DNA of 64,000 bases from positions 62,001 to 126,000 of the forward strand of contig NZ_JAQQWT010000002.1 of NCBI RefSeq assembly GCF_028610705.1, given 5' to 3'. The DNA comes from Halalkalibacter alkalisediminis. Lineage in GTDB: Bacteria; Bacillota; Bacilli; Bacillales; Bacillaceae_D. Both the position numbers and the translations under genes were made by a program. The notes below the pieces were generated by a model. That model was not told where the DNA came from. It searched no databases and saw only the letters and a program-made list of their open reading frames with translations. Below are positions 17,569-26,121 of this stretch, piece after piece (position 1 is the stretch's first letter; each line of letters begins with the position of its first letter).

Positions 17569-18211
17569 ATGTGCACTAATTTGATTTAGACCGTGATACG
17601 TCCAGTCAAGTTCTTTATTGAGAGACAATATGAGAGATTACAAGAGTGTAGGACATATCAATAAAGAGACATACACATCTACGTTTATAGAGCTTGATAA
17701 CCGTGGCTACGTTTTGGAAAGATAAAGTATACCAGCAATAGTTAAAGAATTTACTGTTAATAAAGTTACTTGGCAAGAGCTACTTCAAGATTATATAACT
17801 GAATTTAAACATTACTGTGTTTCTTTTCCTAATCTAATCGAAATGTTAGAAGAACTGAAACGAAACAACCTTATTTTAGGGATAAATACTAATGGGAAAG
17901 GTCAGTTTCAGATGGATAACGTTATAGTCTTAGGGATCGACAAATACTTTGATGCGTCAGAATGAGAAGGACTAAGAAAGCCCGACAAGGAGATTTTTGA
18001 GAGAGCGTTAGAGAAATTACATGTATGTATCTGTGGAAGAAAGTGAGTGTTTGTTGGAGACCATCCAGAAAATGATGTGGAGGCTGCGCAACGTGTTGGC
18101 ATGATCGGGATTTGGAAACAAGATGCTCAGTTTAATAATAGAATAGCTAATTTTATTGTAGATGATTTGGTCAAGCTACCTAGGCTTGTTAAAAATATAC
18201 ATTCTATTTGA
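17569..18211 (+). pseudogene. Broken HAD-superfamily hydrolase
   Basis: A GGAGGG ribosome site precedes an ATG, but the frame is disrupted at once. Reading across frames recovers FDLD at the N-terminus (the DTL part of the DxDxT nucleophile motif is deleted), ELDNRGYV, VKEFTVNKVTWQELLQDYI, PNLIEMLEELKRNN, LGINTNGKGQFQMDN (motif II), EGLRKPDKEIFERALEKL (motif III Lys) and VFVGDHPENDVEAAQRVGM (motif IV). Several stops and frameshifts. The GNAT gene begins 18 bases after the end, so they were probably one operon. Confidence 0.85.
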
Positions 18212-18229
18212 AGTTACGGAGGAACAGTA

Positions 18230-18736
18230 ATGGAGATCAGAGAAGCTAGCCCTAAGGATGCTGAAAGGTTCATCTCCTTAATTCAAAAAGTAGAAGCTGA
18301 AGCTGAATTTATGCTTATGGAACCAGGGGAAAGAAAAATGACTATAGAACAACAACGTAAATTTTTACAACAAATGAATAAAACGAACAACTCAATAATT
18401 CTCGTGGCAGATAAAGAGAGTGAGCTTGTCGGTTATGTCATAGCAATTGGTGGTAATACCAAAAGGAACAAACATTCTGCTTATCTGGTTATAGGAGTTA
18501 TAAAAGAGTATAGAGGCCACGGTATAGGAACAAAATTGTTTCAACAGTTAGAAAAGTGGGCCATTACGAATCAAATGTATCGACTAGAGCTGACTGTTGT
18601 AACTGAGAATGAAAGGGGTCTTTCTTTGTATATGAAGCGAGGCTTTGAAATCGAAGGAACGAAACGGAATTCATTAATGATCAATGGAACGCTATACAGT
18701 GAGTATATAATGTCTAAAGTGTTTATAAAACTGTAG
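18230..18736 (+). CDS. GNAT-family N-acetyltransferase
   Basis: Transfers an acetyl group from acetyl-CoA to an unknown amine. Seen: 168 residues; the acetyl-CoA pyrophosphate loop VIKEYRGHGIGTKLF (R/Q-x-x-G-x-G/A) near residue 95, preceded by a strand LVIGV, and a C-terminal block ENERGLSLYMKRGFEIEG (N...A/S-x-x-L-Y-x-x-x-G-F). Start ATG with GGAGG 7 nt upstream. The frame is intact although the preceding HAD gene is destroyed. Substrate cannot be predicted. Confidence 0.88.
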   Translation: MEIREASPKDAERFISLIQKVEAEAEFMLMEPGERKMTIEQQRKFLQQMNKTNNSIILVADKESELVGYVIAIGGNTKRNKHSAYLVIGVIKEYRGHGIGTKLFQQLEKWAITNQMYRLELTVVTENERGLSLYMKRGFEIEGTKRNSLMINGTLYSEYIMSKVFIKL

Positions 18737-18819
18737 TTGTTACTTTATTTAACATATACCTTTACTGCATGTTCTTCGATGGAACAACTGAATAGAAAAC
18801 CAGTGATCTAGAAGTAAGC

Positions 18820-18930
18820 TCTATTTTCAAGTCTGGTTCTTATTCAATGATTGACGAGGAAAATAAAGTTGGTTTAATATACGATGATTATTCAATTGCC
18901 TTTATTGCCGATGAAGAGCAAAATTAGAAA
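18820..18930 (+). pseudogene. Unidentified gene scrap
   Basis: One frame reads SGSYSMIDEENKVGLIYDDY then SIAFIADEEQN and stop, protein-like but lacking a start and family signature. Confidence 0.3.
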
Positions 18931-18978
18931 GTAGTGCAACAGATATAACAAGGAGATCTAATTCTTTATATAGCTATT

Positions 18979-19028
18979 CCATTCACATTATTACGCAAAA
19001 TATAAATTTGACGTAATAATGTGAATGG
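18979..19028. repeat. 17-bp perfect inverted repeat before the XerS-like recombinase
   Basis: CCATTCACATTATTACG (18979-18995) and CGTAATAATGTGAATGG (19012-19028), spacer 16 nt, ending 25 bases before the recombinase ATG. No T-tract. Known: in streptococci the dif site used by XerS lies just upstream of xerS. The arms and spacer here are longer than a canonical 11-6-11 dif site, so an autoregulatory operator is an alternative. Confidence 0.8.
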
Positions 19029-19053
19029 GTTAAAATTGAATGGAGGTGAAATC

Positions 19054-20139
19054 ATGACCAACGATGCTCAACAACAACATTACAAAAAACTTCAAACCTT
19101 ACTTAAAGAATTACCTTGGTATGTTGAGGAATACATACATCATAAAAGAAGAAAATTATCCGCGGCATCTTTACTAAATTATGCTCATGATTATAAAATA
19201 TTTTTCAATTGGCTACATGCAGAACATTTACATATGGACGAAATAAAAAATGTTCCTCTTGATTTGTTAGAATCACTTACTGTTCAACAAGTCGAAGGAT
19301 TTTTAAGTTTTTTACAATATCAACTCAATAATAAAGAAATTACTGTAAATCGTAAATTATCTGCGTTAAAGTCCCTCTTTAATTACCTGCAAAACATTGC
19401 TGAGACTCGAGATTTAAAACCGTACTTGAATCGAAATGTAATGGCTAAAATTGAATTTAATGAGCTAAAGGATAGCATGGAAACGATCGCCAATAAGATG
19501 GAAGGAAAAATCTTATTGGGAGATGAATATGAGTCATTTCGGCAGTTTATTGCTTTTGAATATGGTCAGCTATTTAAAGATAATAAAAAAATAGTTAATT
19601 TTCATACACTAAATCGTGAACGCGATACTGCAATTGTATCATTGATTTTAGGGTCAGGATTACGTCTTTCTGAGGTTGTTAATTTAGATTTAGATGATAT
19701 TGATCATAGCAAGTTTACCGCACGAGTCATTAGAAAAGGCAATAAAGAACAGTACGTCTACTTTAGTAAATTGGCCATGGATGACCTTCAAGAATACTTA
19801 AAAATCCGTGTTGAACGCTATAAAATAGATAAAACCAACAAGGCCTTATTTGTAGCAGCAGCAATGGGTCCAAAAGGCAAACTAAGAAGATTGACAGGTC
19901 GCTCTATAGAAAAATTAATTGAAAAATACGCAACAGCCTTTGGTAAACCCTCTTTATCTGTTCATAAATTGAGACATTCGTTTGCGACTAGGTATCACGC
20001 TGAGATTAACGATGTACCGAAGTTAAGGAGACAACTTGGTCACTCATCTATACAAACAACGATGATATACACTCATATCAGCAATGATGATTTGAAACAT
20101 GCGGTTGATAAGATGGATATACCTAAAGATGATGTTTAG
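19054..20139 (+). CDS. xerS: XerS-like tyrosine recombinase
   Basis: Site-specific recombinase. Seen: 361 residues; N-terminal SAM-like core-binding domain (PWYVEEYIHHKRRKLS...LSALKSLFNYL), with RNVMAKIEF, LLGDE and an intervening insertion as in XerS rather than XerC/D; C-terminal catalytic residues R (SGLRLSEVVNLDL), K (IRKGNKEQ), HxxR (HKLRHSFATR), H (LGHSS) and Y (MIYTHIS). Start: ATG at 19054, GGAGGTG 5 nt upstream; the GTG at 19021 lies inside the inverted repeat. Known: XerS is a single-protein chromosome-dimer resolvase in streptococci and lactococci. No excisionase, integrase partner or tRNA target adjoins, so dimer resolution or a small integrating element are both open. Confidence 0.85.
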   Translation: MTNDAQQQHYKKLQTLLKELPWYVEEYIHHKRRKLSAASLLNYAHDYKIFFNWLHAEHLHMDEIKNVPLDLLESLTVQQVEGFLSFLQYQLNNKEITVNRKLSALKSLFNYLQNIAETRDLKPYLNRNVMAKIEFNELKDSMETIANKMEGKILLGDEYESFRQFIAFEYGQLFKDNKKIVNFHTLNRERDTAIVSLILGSGLRLSEVVNLDLDDIDHSKFTARVIRKGNKEQYVYFSKLAMDDLQEYLKIRVERYKIDKTNKALFVAAAMGPKGKLRRLTGRSIEKLIEKYATAFGKPSLSVHKLRHSFATRYHAEINDVPKLRRQLGHSSIQTTMIYTHISNDDLKHAVDKMDIPKDDV

Positions 20140-20428
20140 TCTTTTAGGGTATTTCTAAGTTTACTTCTTATAAAAAACTGCAACGCAGAACATTTGTTTG
20201 TGTGATGTGGTTAAGTTATATCTTTTACTCTTAGATTGATTATGCAAAAGAAGTTCTGTCATTTTTTAGATGGAGTTTACGTAGAGAGGTAACCAAGAAA
20301 CTACGAAAAATAAAAATTCGATATTCGCGTTTGGGTTGAGAGTAAAGATCTTTACCTTCTAATGACAATATTGCACATTATGAATCTTAAGAACGCATTC
20401 GAAACCTATGAATTAAGGAGAAATTAAA

Positions 20429-20800
20429 ATGTGGAAATTAACAGACGGAAAATTAGTCCATACAACAGATACTTCGAGAGTTAAGTTTAGAACGAATGTC
20501 AGTAAAGCGATAATTGACAAATTAAATGTAATGGCTATTGAGCATAATAGCTACCCCAATTACTTAATTGAAAGCGGGTTACAAAATGTACTTGCTGATG
20601 GAGTGATTCACTTTAATAAAGAATCTAGACCTAAAGACCGAATTCAATACAAAACGACGTATGATAGAGAATTATTGAATAGTGTAAAAGACTTAGCGAA
20701 AAAACACAATATGTATATCAATGATGTGCTGGAATATAGTGTTAATTTTATTGATTTAGAAAACATTAAAAAGAGTAGTTACAAACATCGTATAGAATAA
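20429..20800 (+). CDS. Protein with two ribbon-helix-helix-like halves (hypothetical)
   Basis: Unassigned. Seen: 123 residues in two similar halves: RVKFRTNVSKAIIDKLNVMA...NYLIESGLQNVL (about residues 18-58) and RIQYKTTYDRELLNSVKDLA...NDVLEYSVNFI (about 70-110). Each has a short beta strand followed by two helices, like the Arc/CopG ribbon-helix-helix fold, so a single-chain pseudo-dimer DNA-binding protein is inferred. Start ATG with AAGGAG 8 nt upstream; no signal or membrane segment. Stand-alone gene downstream of the recombinase. Without a search I cannot exclude another helical fold. Confidence 0.55.
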   Translation: MWKLTDGKLVHTTDTSRVKFRTNVSKAIIDKLNVMAIEHNSYPNYLIESGLQNVLADGVIHFNKESRPKDRIQYKTTYDRELLNSVKDLAKKHNMYINDVLEYSVNFIDLENIKKSSYKHRIE

Positions 20801-20982
20801 TTTATTAGAACGCCCCGAACATAACATATATTATTGGAACCAAAAACTAATCAATTAAAATCATCTCAAAAACTAAGTATACTCTTTATTTTGAGACGGA
20901 AAAATTATAATCTGAGTTTATCAAACATGAACTTAATTTTAGCTACGTATATATCTATATAGCTTGTCTAATTTATTGATGA

Positions 20983-22409
20983 TTGCAGGTGATTTTGATT
21001 AACCATTTTTCAACTAGACAATGGATTGGTTTATATCTTGGTCCTTCTTTTGCATTACTCGTTTATTTTCTACCAACCATTACGAATTTGCCTAATGAAG
21101 CTAGAGCTGTTTTGGCTGTGACTTTATTTGTTGCAACTTGGTGGATAACAGAACCAATTCCTATGGCACTTACCTCTCTTCTCCCCCTTATTCTGTTGCC
21201 AGTCACTGGAGGAACCAGTTACGAAGCGGTTTCAAACGCTTATATGAATCCTCTTGTCTTAATGTTTTTAGGTGGTTTTGCCATTGCCTTAGCAATCGAA
21301 AAATGGAATTTGCATAAACGCATTGCTATGTTGATCTTATTAGTGATTGGAACGACCAGTAAACGTATTTTACTAGGGATTTCATTAGGAACTGCTTTTC
21401 TGTCTATGTGGATTTCGAATGCTGCTACTGCACTGATGATGCTGCCTGTTGCTCTAGCTTTAATATCAGAAGTAAAAGAAAAAAACTTATTTGATCAACA
21501 ATCCTTTCGATCATTCTCAAAAGCCTTGTTACTTATTGTCGCTTATTCTGCATCCATTGGTGGTTTAGCTACGCTAATTGGGTCTGTACCTAATGCTGTA
21601 TTTGCGGGGGTGATGAGTTCAATCCTACATCAAGACATCTCGTTTGCAACTTGGTTTCTCTTTGCATTTCCAGTAACTATAGTGTTGTTAATGTTGTTAT
21701 ATCTCTTAATCATAAATCAATTTCCTATAAATCGTAGCGCCTCCATCCCTCTTTCATTTGTTCATAAGCAATTATCTCAACTTGGAACCTTGACGAAAGA
21801 AGAGAAATTAATTTTTCTTGTTTTTCTTGCAACTGCATGTCTGTGGATTTTTAGTGATATGATCCCCCTTCATTTAACTGATTCGAGTATTGCATTAATA
21901 GGAGCACTAAGTCTTTTCTTTATCCCCTCTTCAAGAAATCAAGCCTTATTAACCTGGATGGATTTAAAGAACATTCCGTGGAATATTTTATTGTTATTTG
22001 GTGGTGGGCTGTCCATTGCATCGGCATTTATAGACTCAAATTTAACGAGTTGGGTTGGGGCACATTTCAGTCATTTATCCAATTATCCTTATTTATTGAT
22101 TTTATTCATCTTTGCAACAGCGGTTCTATTTATGACAGAAATCATGTCTAATACGGCTATTTCAAATATGTTTATCCCCGTCTCCATTGGATTAGCCACT
22201 ATACTAAGTGTAGAACCATCCGGATTAATGGCGATTGTTGCTTTATCTTCTACTTGTGCCTTTATGACCGGTCTCAACTCCTCCTAATCCAGTACTAATC
22301 ATATCTCTCTTCTGAGGATATGATTAGTACTGGATGGCGATTGAATGTAATTGCAATATTTGTGATCGTAGCAGCCGTATACTTATGGTTGCCTCATGTG
22401 ATTCACTAA
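20983..22409 (+). pseudogene. SLC13/DASS-type Na+:dicarboxylate symporter, frameshifted
   Basis: Membrane anion symporter. Seen: 434 intact codons with the two family signatures SNAATALMMLPVA and TEIMSNTAISNMFIPV and about 11 TM segments. After CAFMTG the frame fails: the expected MPVSTPPNPVL appears in the +1 frame (one inserted base near 22265-22267), then a stop, and the true C-terminus ISTGWRLNVIAIFVIVAAVY to TAA at 22409 lies in a third frame. The break coincides with a perfect 19-bp palindrome (22287-22335). The start is uncertain: TTG at 20983 or 20995; no clear ribosome site. It is either a dead gene or a sequence artefact. Confidence 0.8.
22287..22335. repeat. 19-bp perfect palindrome inside the SLC13 gene
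   Basis: ATCCAGTACTAATCATATC (22287-22305) and GATATGATTAGTACTGGAT (22317-22335), 11-nt loop. The right arm encodes the expected ISTGW segment; the left arm occupies coding sequence that should be different, so it looks like an inverted copy. Confidence 0.9.
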
Positions 22410-22480
22410 AAAACTATATATTGAGTTAATACAGAATATTTATAAATTTCCTGGGTAAGCGCATAAAACAACCAAAAAAA

Positions 22481-22530
22481 TTAGATTCGACTTTCCTAAG
22501 CATTTATTTACCGAATGGAGTCGAATCTAA
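22481..22530. terminator. Bidirectional terminator-like hairpin
   Basis: TTAGATTCGACT (22481-22492) and AGTCGAATCTAA (22519-22530), perfect 12 bp, between the convergent SLC13 and TetR genes. T-tracts are weak on both strands. Confidence 0.65.
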
Positions 22531-22538
22531 TAATGTAA

Positions 22539-23114
22539 TTAACAATGGTTTTGTTTTGTATGAATGCCTAGCAAATACGCATCCAATAGTAAGCTCATGC
22601 TCTCATCGGTGCTTAGATTTAACCCAAATCCGCCATTTTGCTCCAATGACGCGAATCCATGTAAGATGCTTCGTAGTCCCCTTACTACGTGAAGGGCTTC
22701 TTCTTTTTCGAATTCAAACGGTTCCAGTGCTTCTAACGCTAGTGTTACTACCCTCTCCCCTGCTTCATACAAAGTCTTATCTTCAGGGTCAGGTGCGCTC
22801 AATGAAATCGAATACAAGCCTGGATGAGTTCGTACGAATGTAACATAAGCCCACGCTAGTGCCTTGACAGCTTTGTCACCTTTTAAACCTTCTATAGATT
22901 CATTTAACGTAAAATATAGTTGCTCAAGACCGTAAACAGCTAGTTGTTTACGTAAGTCGTGTAAGTTTTTCACGTGATTATATAAAGATGGCGGTTTTAT
23001 GTTTAATTTAACGGCTAAAGTTGTAATCGTTAAAGAATCAATGCCATCTGTATTTGCAATGTCGGCTGCTGCCTTTAAGATCACTTTCTTTTCTAGACCT
23101 ACTCTAGGAGACAT
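22539..23114 (-). CDS. TetR/AcrR-family repressor (WHG-type C-domain)
   Basis: Transcriptional repressor. Seen: 191 residues; N-terminal helix-turn-helix ADIANTDGIDSLTITTLAVK through PPSLYNHVKNLHDL (about residues 15-55); ligand domain with HPGLYSISL and the W-(A/x)-x-x-H-G-type segment LRSILHGFASLE, as in TetR_C_33. Its ATG directly follows the TAG of the upstream beta-lactamase-fold gene (TAGATG), indicating translational coupling. Probable operator: the repeats at 23859-23915 in the operon promoter, giving autoregulation. Ligand unknown. Confidence 0.9.
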   Translation of the reverse strand: MSPRVGLEKKVILKAAADIANTDGIDSLTITTLAVKLNIKPPSLYNHVKNLHDLRKQLAVYGLEQLYFTLNESIEGLKGDKAVKALAWAYVTFVRTHPGLYSISLSAPDPEDKTLYEAGERVVTLALEALEPFEFEKEEALHVVRGLRSILHGFASLEQNGGFGLNLSTDESMSLLLDAYLLGIHTKQNHC

Positions 23115-23837
23115 CTAAACAGCTCTTTTCTTATCAATTTGTACGTCCTTTTTTGCTTTTTCAATTGCCTTATTCATCGCTTCGATCGGTTCTTTTAACA
23201 TTTTACCATGACCTACGGCTAACAGCGTCGGGTTGAGCTCCATTAGCTTAATGGCGCTATCAATCGCAGCAACACGATTCCATGTGGCTAGTGCTGGAAA
23301 TGGAAACAACCACTGCATATGACCACTAACGGCAATCCCTCCCCTTGTTTGAAATGCATCTCCCGCAATAAGTGCATTTGTACGCGTATCGACAAAAGAC
23401 ATTAGCCCTGGAGTGTGACCTGGAGATGATACACAGAGTAATGAGCCAATTACATCTTTGTCTTTTATGAAAAAATCAGCTTTTGTTTTTATCTGCTTCG
23501 GAACTCCACCTCTTATCTGCAGATTTGGCTCATTTGGAAATAATGAACGATCTCCTGCGAGCAAATGTGAATCTCTTTCTGATATATAAACCTTTGCATT
23601 AGGGATGTGTTTTTTTAATTGATCTAAGGCACCCACATGATCTTCATGTCCGTGTGTAAGAACAATCCTAGTGATTGGTTTTCCGATTGTTAAAGCTGTA
23701 CTCAAAATAGACTTAGCTGAATAAGGCAAAGCAGCATCAATTAATGTCAGTTCTCTCTCCTCTTCTACTAAATAGCAATTTACAGGAAATAGATGTTCAA
23801 GAAACGTTAACTGATGTAGATGTTGGACCGTTTTCAT
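23115..23837 (-). CDS. Metallo-beta-lactamase-fold hydrolase
   Basis: Probable zinc hydrolase of the glyoxalase II-like group. Seen: 240 residues; HxHxDH motif THGHEDHVGAL near residue 62, later ligands SPGHTPG and AGDAF, and the C-terminal VGHGK. Substrate unknown; such enzymes act on thioesters, lactones or sulfur compounds. First gene of a two-gene operon with the TetR gene, under a promoter overlapped by operator repeats, so induction by its own substrate is a reasonable inference. ATG at 23837; the ribosome site is weak (GGGAGTG, distant). Confidence 0.88.
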   Translation of the reverse strand: MKTVQHLHQLTFLEHLFPVNCYLVEEERELTLIDAALPYSAKSILSTALTIGKPITRIVLTHGHEDHVGALDQLKKHIPNAKVYISERDSHLLAGDRSLFPNEPNLQIRGGVPKQIKTKADFFIKDKDVIGSLLCVSSPGHTPGLMSFVDTRTNALIAGDAFQTRGGIAVSGHMQWLFPFPALATWNRVAAIDSAIKLMELNPTLLAVGHGKMLKEPIEAMNKAIEKAKKDVQIDKKRAV

Positions 23838-23858
23838 AATAGCAACACACTCCCACTC

Positions 23859-23915
23859 GTTGATAAACTAATTTCATTAGTCATAAATATAAACTAATTA
23901 GATTAGTTTATCAAC
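23859..23915 (-). promoter_or_regulatory. Promoter and TetR operator of the MBL-tetR operon
   Basis: On the minus strand -35 TTGATA (23909-23914) and -10 TATATT (23886-23891) are 17 nt apart. Over them lie half-sites: GTTGATAAACTAAT (23902-23915) and its inverse (23859-23872), a 14-bp perfect inverted repeat, and the inner dyad AAACTAAT-tag-ATTAGTTT (23891-23909). Repressor binding would cover the -35/-10 region. Confidence 0.8.
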
Positions 23916-23945
23916 AAAAAAATAAAGCAGAACTGCTTTCTTAAA

Positions 23946-23970
23946 CAACGGCCCTCGCACAGAGCCGTTG
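23946..23970 (-). terminator. Hairpin after the SDR gene
   Basis: CAACGGC (23946-23952) pairs with GCCGTTG (23964-23970); the minus-strand tail TTGTTTAAG is only moderately T-rich. Confidence 0.5.
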
Positions 23971-23975
23971 CTACT

Positions 23976-24743
23976 TTATCTTTTAAATCCACCTTCTGAA
24001 TGAATAATCTGACCTGTAATCCAAGCTGCTTCTTCACTAACAAGAAATTTTATCGTTCTTGCGACATCTCTAGGTTCACCTATTCTCCCAAAAGGAAACA
24101 TTGTTATTAACTCATTTTTTATTTCTTCTGTCATCCACCCTGTATCAGTTGGACCTGGATTGATAGCATTAACCGTTATTCCTAAAGGTGCAAGTTCAGC
24201 CGACAGTGTGATAGTTAGAGCATCAACTGCTCCCTTTGTTGTAGCGTAGGCCAGCTCCCCAGGCATCGGCCCTTGAAATTGACCCGAAGTAAGGTTAATG
24301 ATTCTTCCTCCAGATTTCTTATTAAATACTAAAGCGAACTTACTACTTAACAAGGTCGTAGCGCGAACATTGACCATGTAATGTTTGTCTAACTCCTCCG
24401 ATGTGACAGTAGAAAAATCATTACTAGTTGAGTATGCCGCGTTATTGATTAATATATCAGGACAACCAAGTTGCACAGTAACTTCATGTAAAAGTCGATC
24501 AGCTGCATCGGCTTGTATTAAATCCAACTCCATGTATGAAACTTGAACACCATTTTTTAATAATTCTTTTTTTAACGCACTTGGTTCATCTAAATCTATA
24601 CTCCAGGGCATTTGTTGATCATATTCAGTCCAATATGTATAAAAAATGTGATAACCTGACATGGCTAACTCCTTACAGATTGCGGCTCCAATTCCTTTAA
24701 GACGGCTAACACCCGTAATAATCGCAATTTTTTCTTGATTCAT
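23976..24743 (-). CDS. Short-chain dehydrogenase/reductase
   Basis: NAD(P)-dependent oxidoreductase, cytoplasmic. Seen: 255 residues; N-terminal cofactor loop ITGVSRLKGIGAAI (variant of TGxxxGxG with two extra residues), NNAA near residue 98, catalytic Ser (LTSGQ) and YATTK, then NPGPTDTGWM and a C-terminal GQIIHSEGG. Start: ATG at 24743 with AAGGAG 9 nt upstream; the extension to 24800 has no ribosome site. It resembles 3-oxoacyl-ACP reductase-like SDRs, but substrate is unknown. It is monocistronic and divergent from the exchanger gene. Confidence 0.9.
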   Translation of the reverse strand: MNQEKIAIITGVSRLKGIGAAICKELAMSGYHIFYTYWTEYDQQMPWSIDLDEPSALKKELLKNGVQVSYMELDLIQADAADRLLHEVTVQLGCPDILINNAAYSTSNDFSTVTSEELDKHYMVNVRATTLLSSKFALVFNKKSGGRIINLTSGQFQGPMPGELAYATTKGAVDALTITLSAELAPLGITVNAINPGPTDTGWMTEEIKNELITMFPFGRIGEPRDVARTIKFLVSEEAAWITGQIIHSEGGFKR

Positions 24744-24925
24744 AATTGATTTCTCCTTATGAAAGAAATACCAAAAGGCATAGGAGATGTTCTTTCCCAC
24801 TGTTCCTTCTGAGTATCAAATTTATTTCTTCATTATGTAATTCGACTTATTTAGATAAAAACCTATCATTAGATTGTTGTTTTCTGTAAAAGATAAGAAG
24901 TAACTACAAGAAAGCTGGTGAAAGA

Positions 24926-25885
24926 ATGGTATATCTCTTATTACTAGTCGGATTTGCCCTATTAATTAAAGGGGCTGATTATTTTATTGATGGCTCTTCT
25001 AATATAGCCACACTCTTTCGTGTACCACCGTTAATTGTTGGACTTACGATTGTTGCCTTTGGAACAGGAGCACCTGAAGCAACGGTTAGTATTATTGCTG
25101 CATTAGAAGGAAGCGCTGACGTTACAATAGGAAACATTGTCGGAAGTAACATCCTGAATATTTCGTTGGTCGTTGGGGTTACAGCTTTTATATTTCCTTT
25201 ATCAGTCGAAAGGCCGACAATAAAAAAAGAAATTCCTTTTGCTTTTTTATCTGCCGTTGCATTAATTGTTTTAATGAGCGACCGAGGACTTCAAGTAACG
25301 GACGTAAATATGATTACTAGAAGTGATGGAATTATCTTTTTGCTGTTTTTTTCGATCTTTCTTTATTATGTTATTGAAGCAGCTCGAAATAGTCGCGAAC
25401 AAACAAGTGACATTCCTTTACAATCAGAAGAAACTGGAACATGGGGAAAAAATGTCCTTATTACCATTGTTGGTCTAGCGGCGATCATTTTCGGAGGATA
25501 TTTAGTGGTAGAAAATAGTACAGACATTGCTTTCCGTTTTGGAATGAGTGAAACCCTAGTAGGTTTGACTATTGTTGCTATCGGATCCTCTCTACCTGAA
25601 CTCATAACATCAGTAACTGCAGCCATGAAGCAGCAGAGTGAAATTGCATTGGGGAATATTGTTGGAAGCTCCATCTTCAATATCCTATTTGTACTAGGAG
25701 TTTCATCCATTATTTCTCCACTTCCTGTTAATGATAAGTTATTTTTTGATGTCATCGTTCTTTTGATCTTAACGGTTTTCTTGTTTGTTTTTTCAAGAAC
25801 CAAATATAAAGTGGCTAAATCGGAGGGCTTAATCTTAGCTATCTTTTATATCGTGTACCTCGTTTATATTGTTATCAGAAATTAG
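24926..25885 (+). CDS. CaCA-family Ca2+/Na+ (or H+) exchanger, divergent paralogue
   Basis: Cation antiporter of the YrbG type. Seen: 319 residues, two inverted halves of five TM segments with alpha-repeats AFGTGAPEA...GNIVGSNILN and AIGSSLPEL...GNIVGSSI.N. Compared with the second copy at 59768-60727 (FGTSSPEA/GSNIFN and GTSLPEL/GSNIFN), this copy has Ser to Gly in the first GTS, Thr to Ser in the second, and Asn to Ser in the second GSN. By analogy with the archaeal NCX structure these positions line the ion site, so ion preference may differ; that is inference. Ribosome site weak (GGTG). Confidence 0.88.
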   Translation: MVYLLLLVGFALLIKGADYFIDGSSNIATLFRVPPLIVGLTIVAFGTGAPEATVSIIAALEGSADVTIGNIVGSNILNISLVVGVTAFIFPLSVERPTIKKEIPFAFLSAVALIVLMSDRGLQVTDVNMITRSDGIIFLLFFSIFLYYVIEAARNSREQTSDIPLQSEETGTWGKNVLITIVGLAAIIFGGYLVVENSTDIAFRFGMSETLVGLTIVAIGSSLPELITSVTAAMKQQSEIALGNIVGSSIFNILFVLGVSSIISPLPVNDKLFFDVIVLLILTVFLFVFSRTKYKVAKSEGLILAIFYIVYLVYIVIRN

Positions 25886-25995
25886 CAGAGCGTACGTTCC
25901 TTGGTGTATCGCTCAAAATGATTCGCCTAAATGGAACATGGCAATTGCATTAATGTCTAAAAAAACGTATACTTAACTTATATATCAGCATATAA

Positions 25996-26029
25996 TAAAA
26001 AACCGACGGTGCTGGTAACACCATCGGTT
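25996..26029 (-). terminator. Toxin mRNA terminator
   Basis: On the minus strand AACCGATGGTG-ttaccag-CACCGTCGGTT is followed by TTTTATTATA. It defines the 3' end of the toxin transcript. Confidence 0.85.
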
Positions 26030-26121
26030 CTGCAAAAGAACGGCCCTTCAAGGGGGCGGCAGATCATACAATTAAGCCTTGATCCACCCAGCTTCTCTAG
26101 AGTAAGGGTGGATTATTTTTT
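26003..26121 (+). ncRNA. Predicted antitoxin RNA of a type I toxin-antitoxin pair
   Basis: A TATAAT -10 at 25991-25996 (weak -35, TATACT at 17 nt) would start a plus-strand RNA near 26003. It would end at the hairpin ATCCACCC...GGGTGGAT followed by TATTTTTTG (26083-26121). The RNA is antisense to the 3' untranslated region and last codons of the toxin gene, the arrangement known for RatA/TxpA. Prediction only. Confidence 0.6.

Noticed and set aside
22556-22843. Plus-strand 95-codon ORF
   Set aside because: Antisense to the TetR gene, which has clear domains; a shadow.
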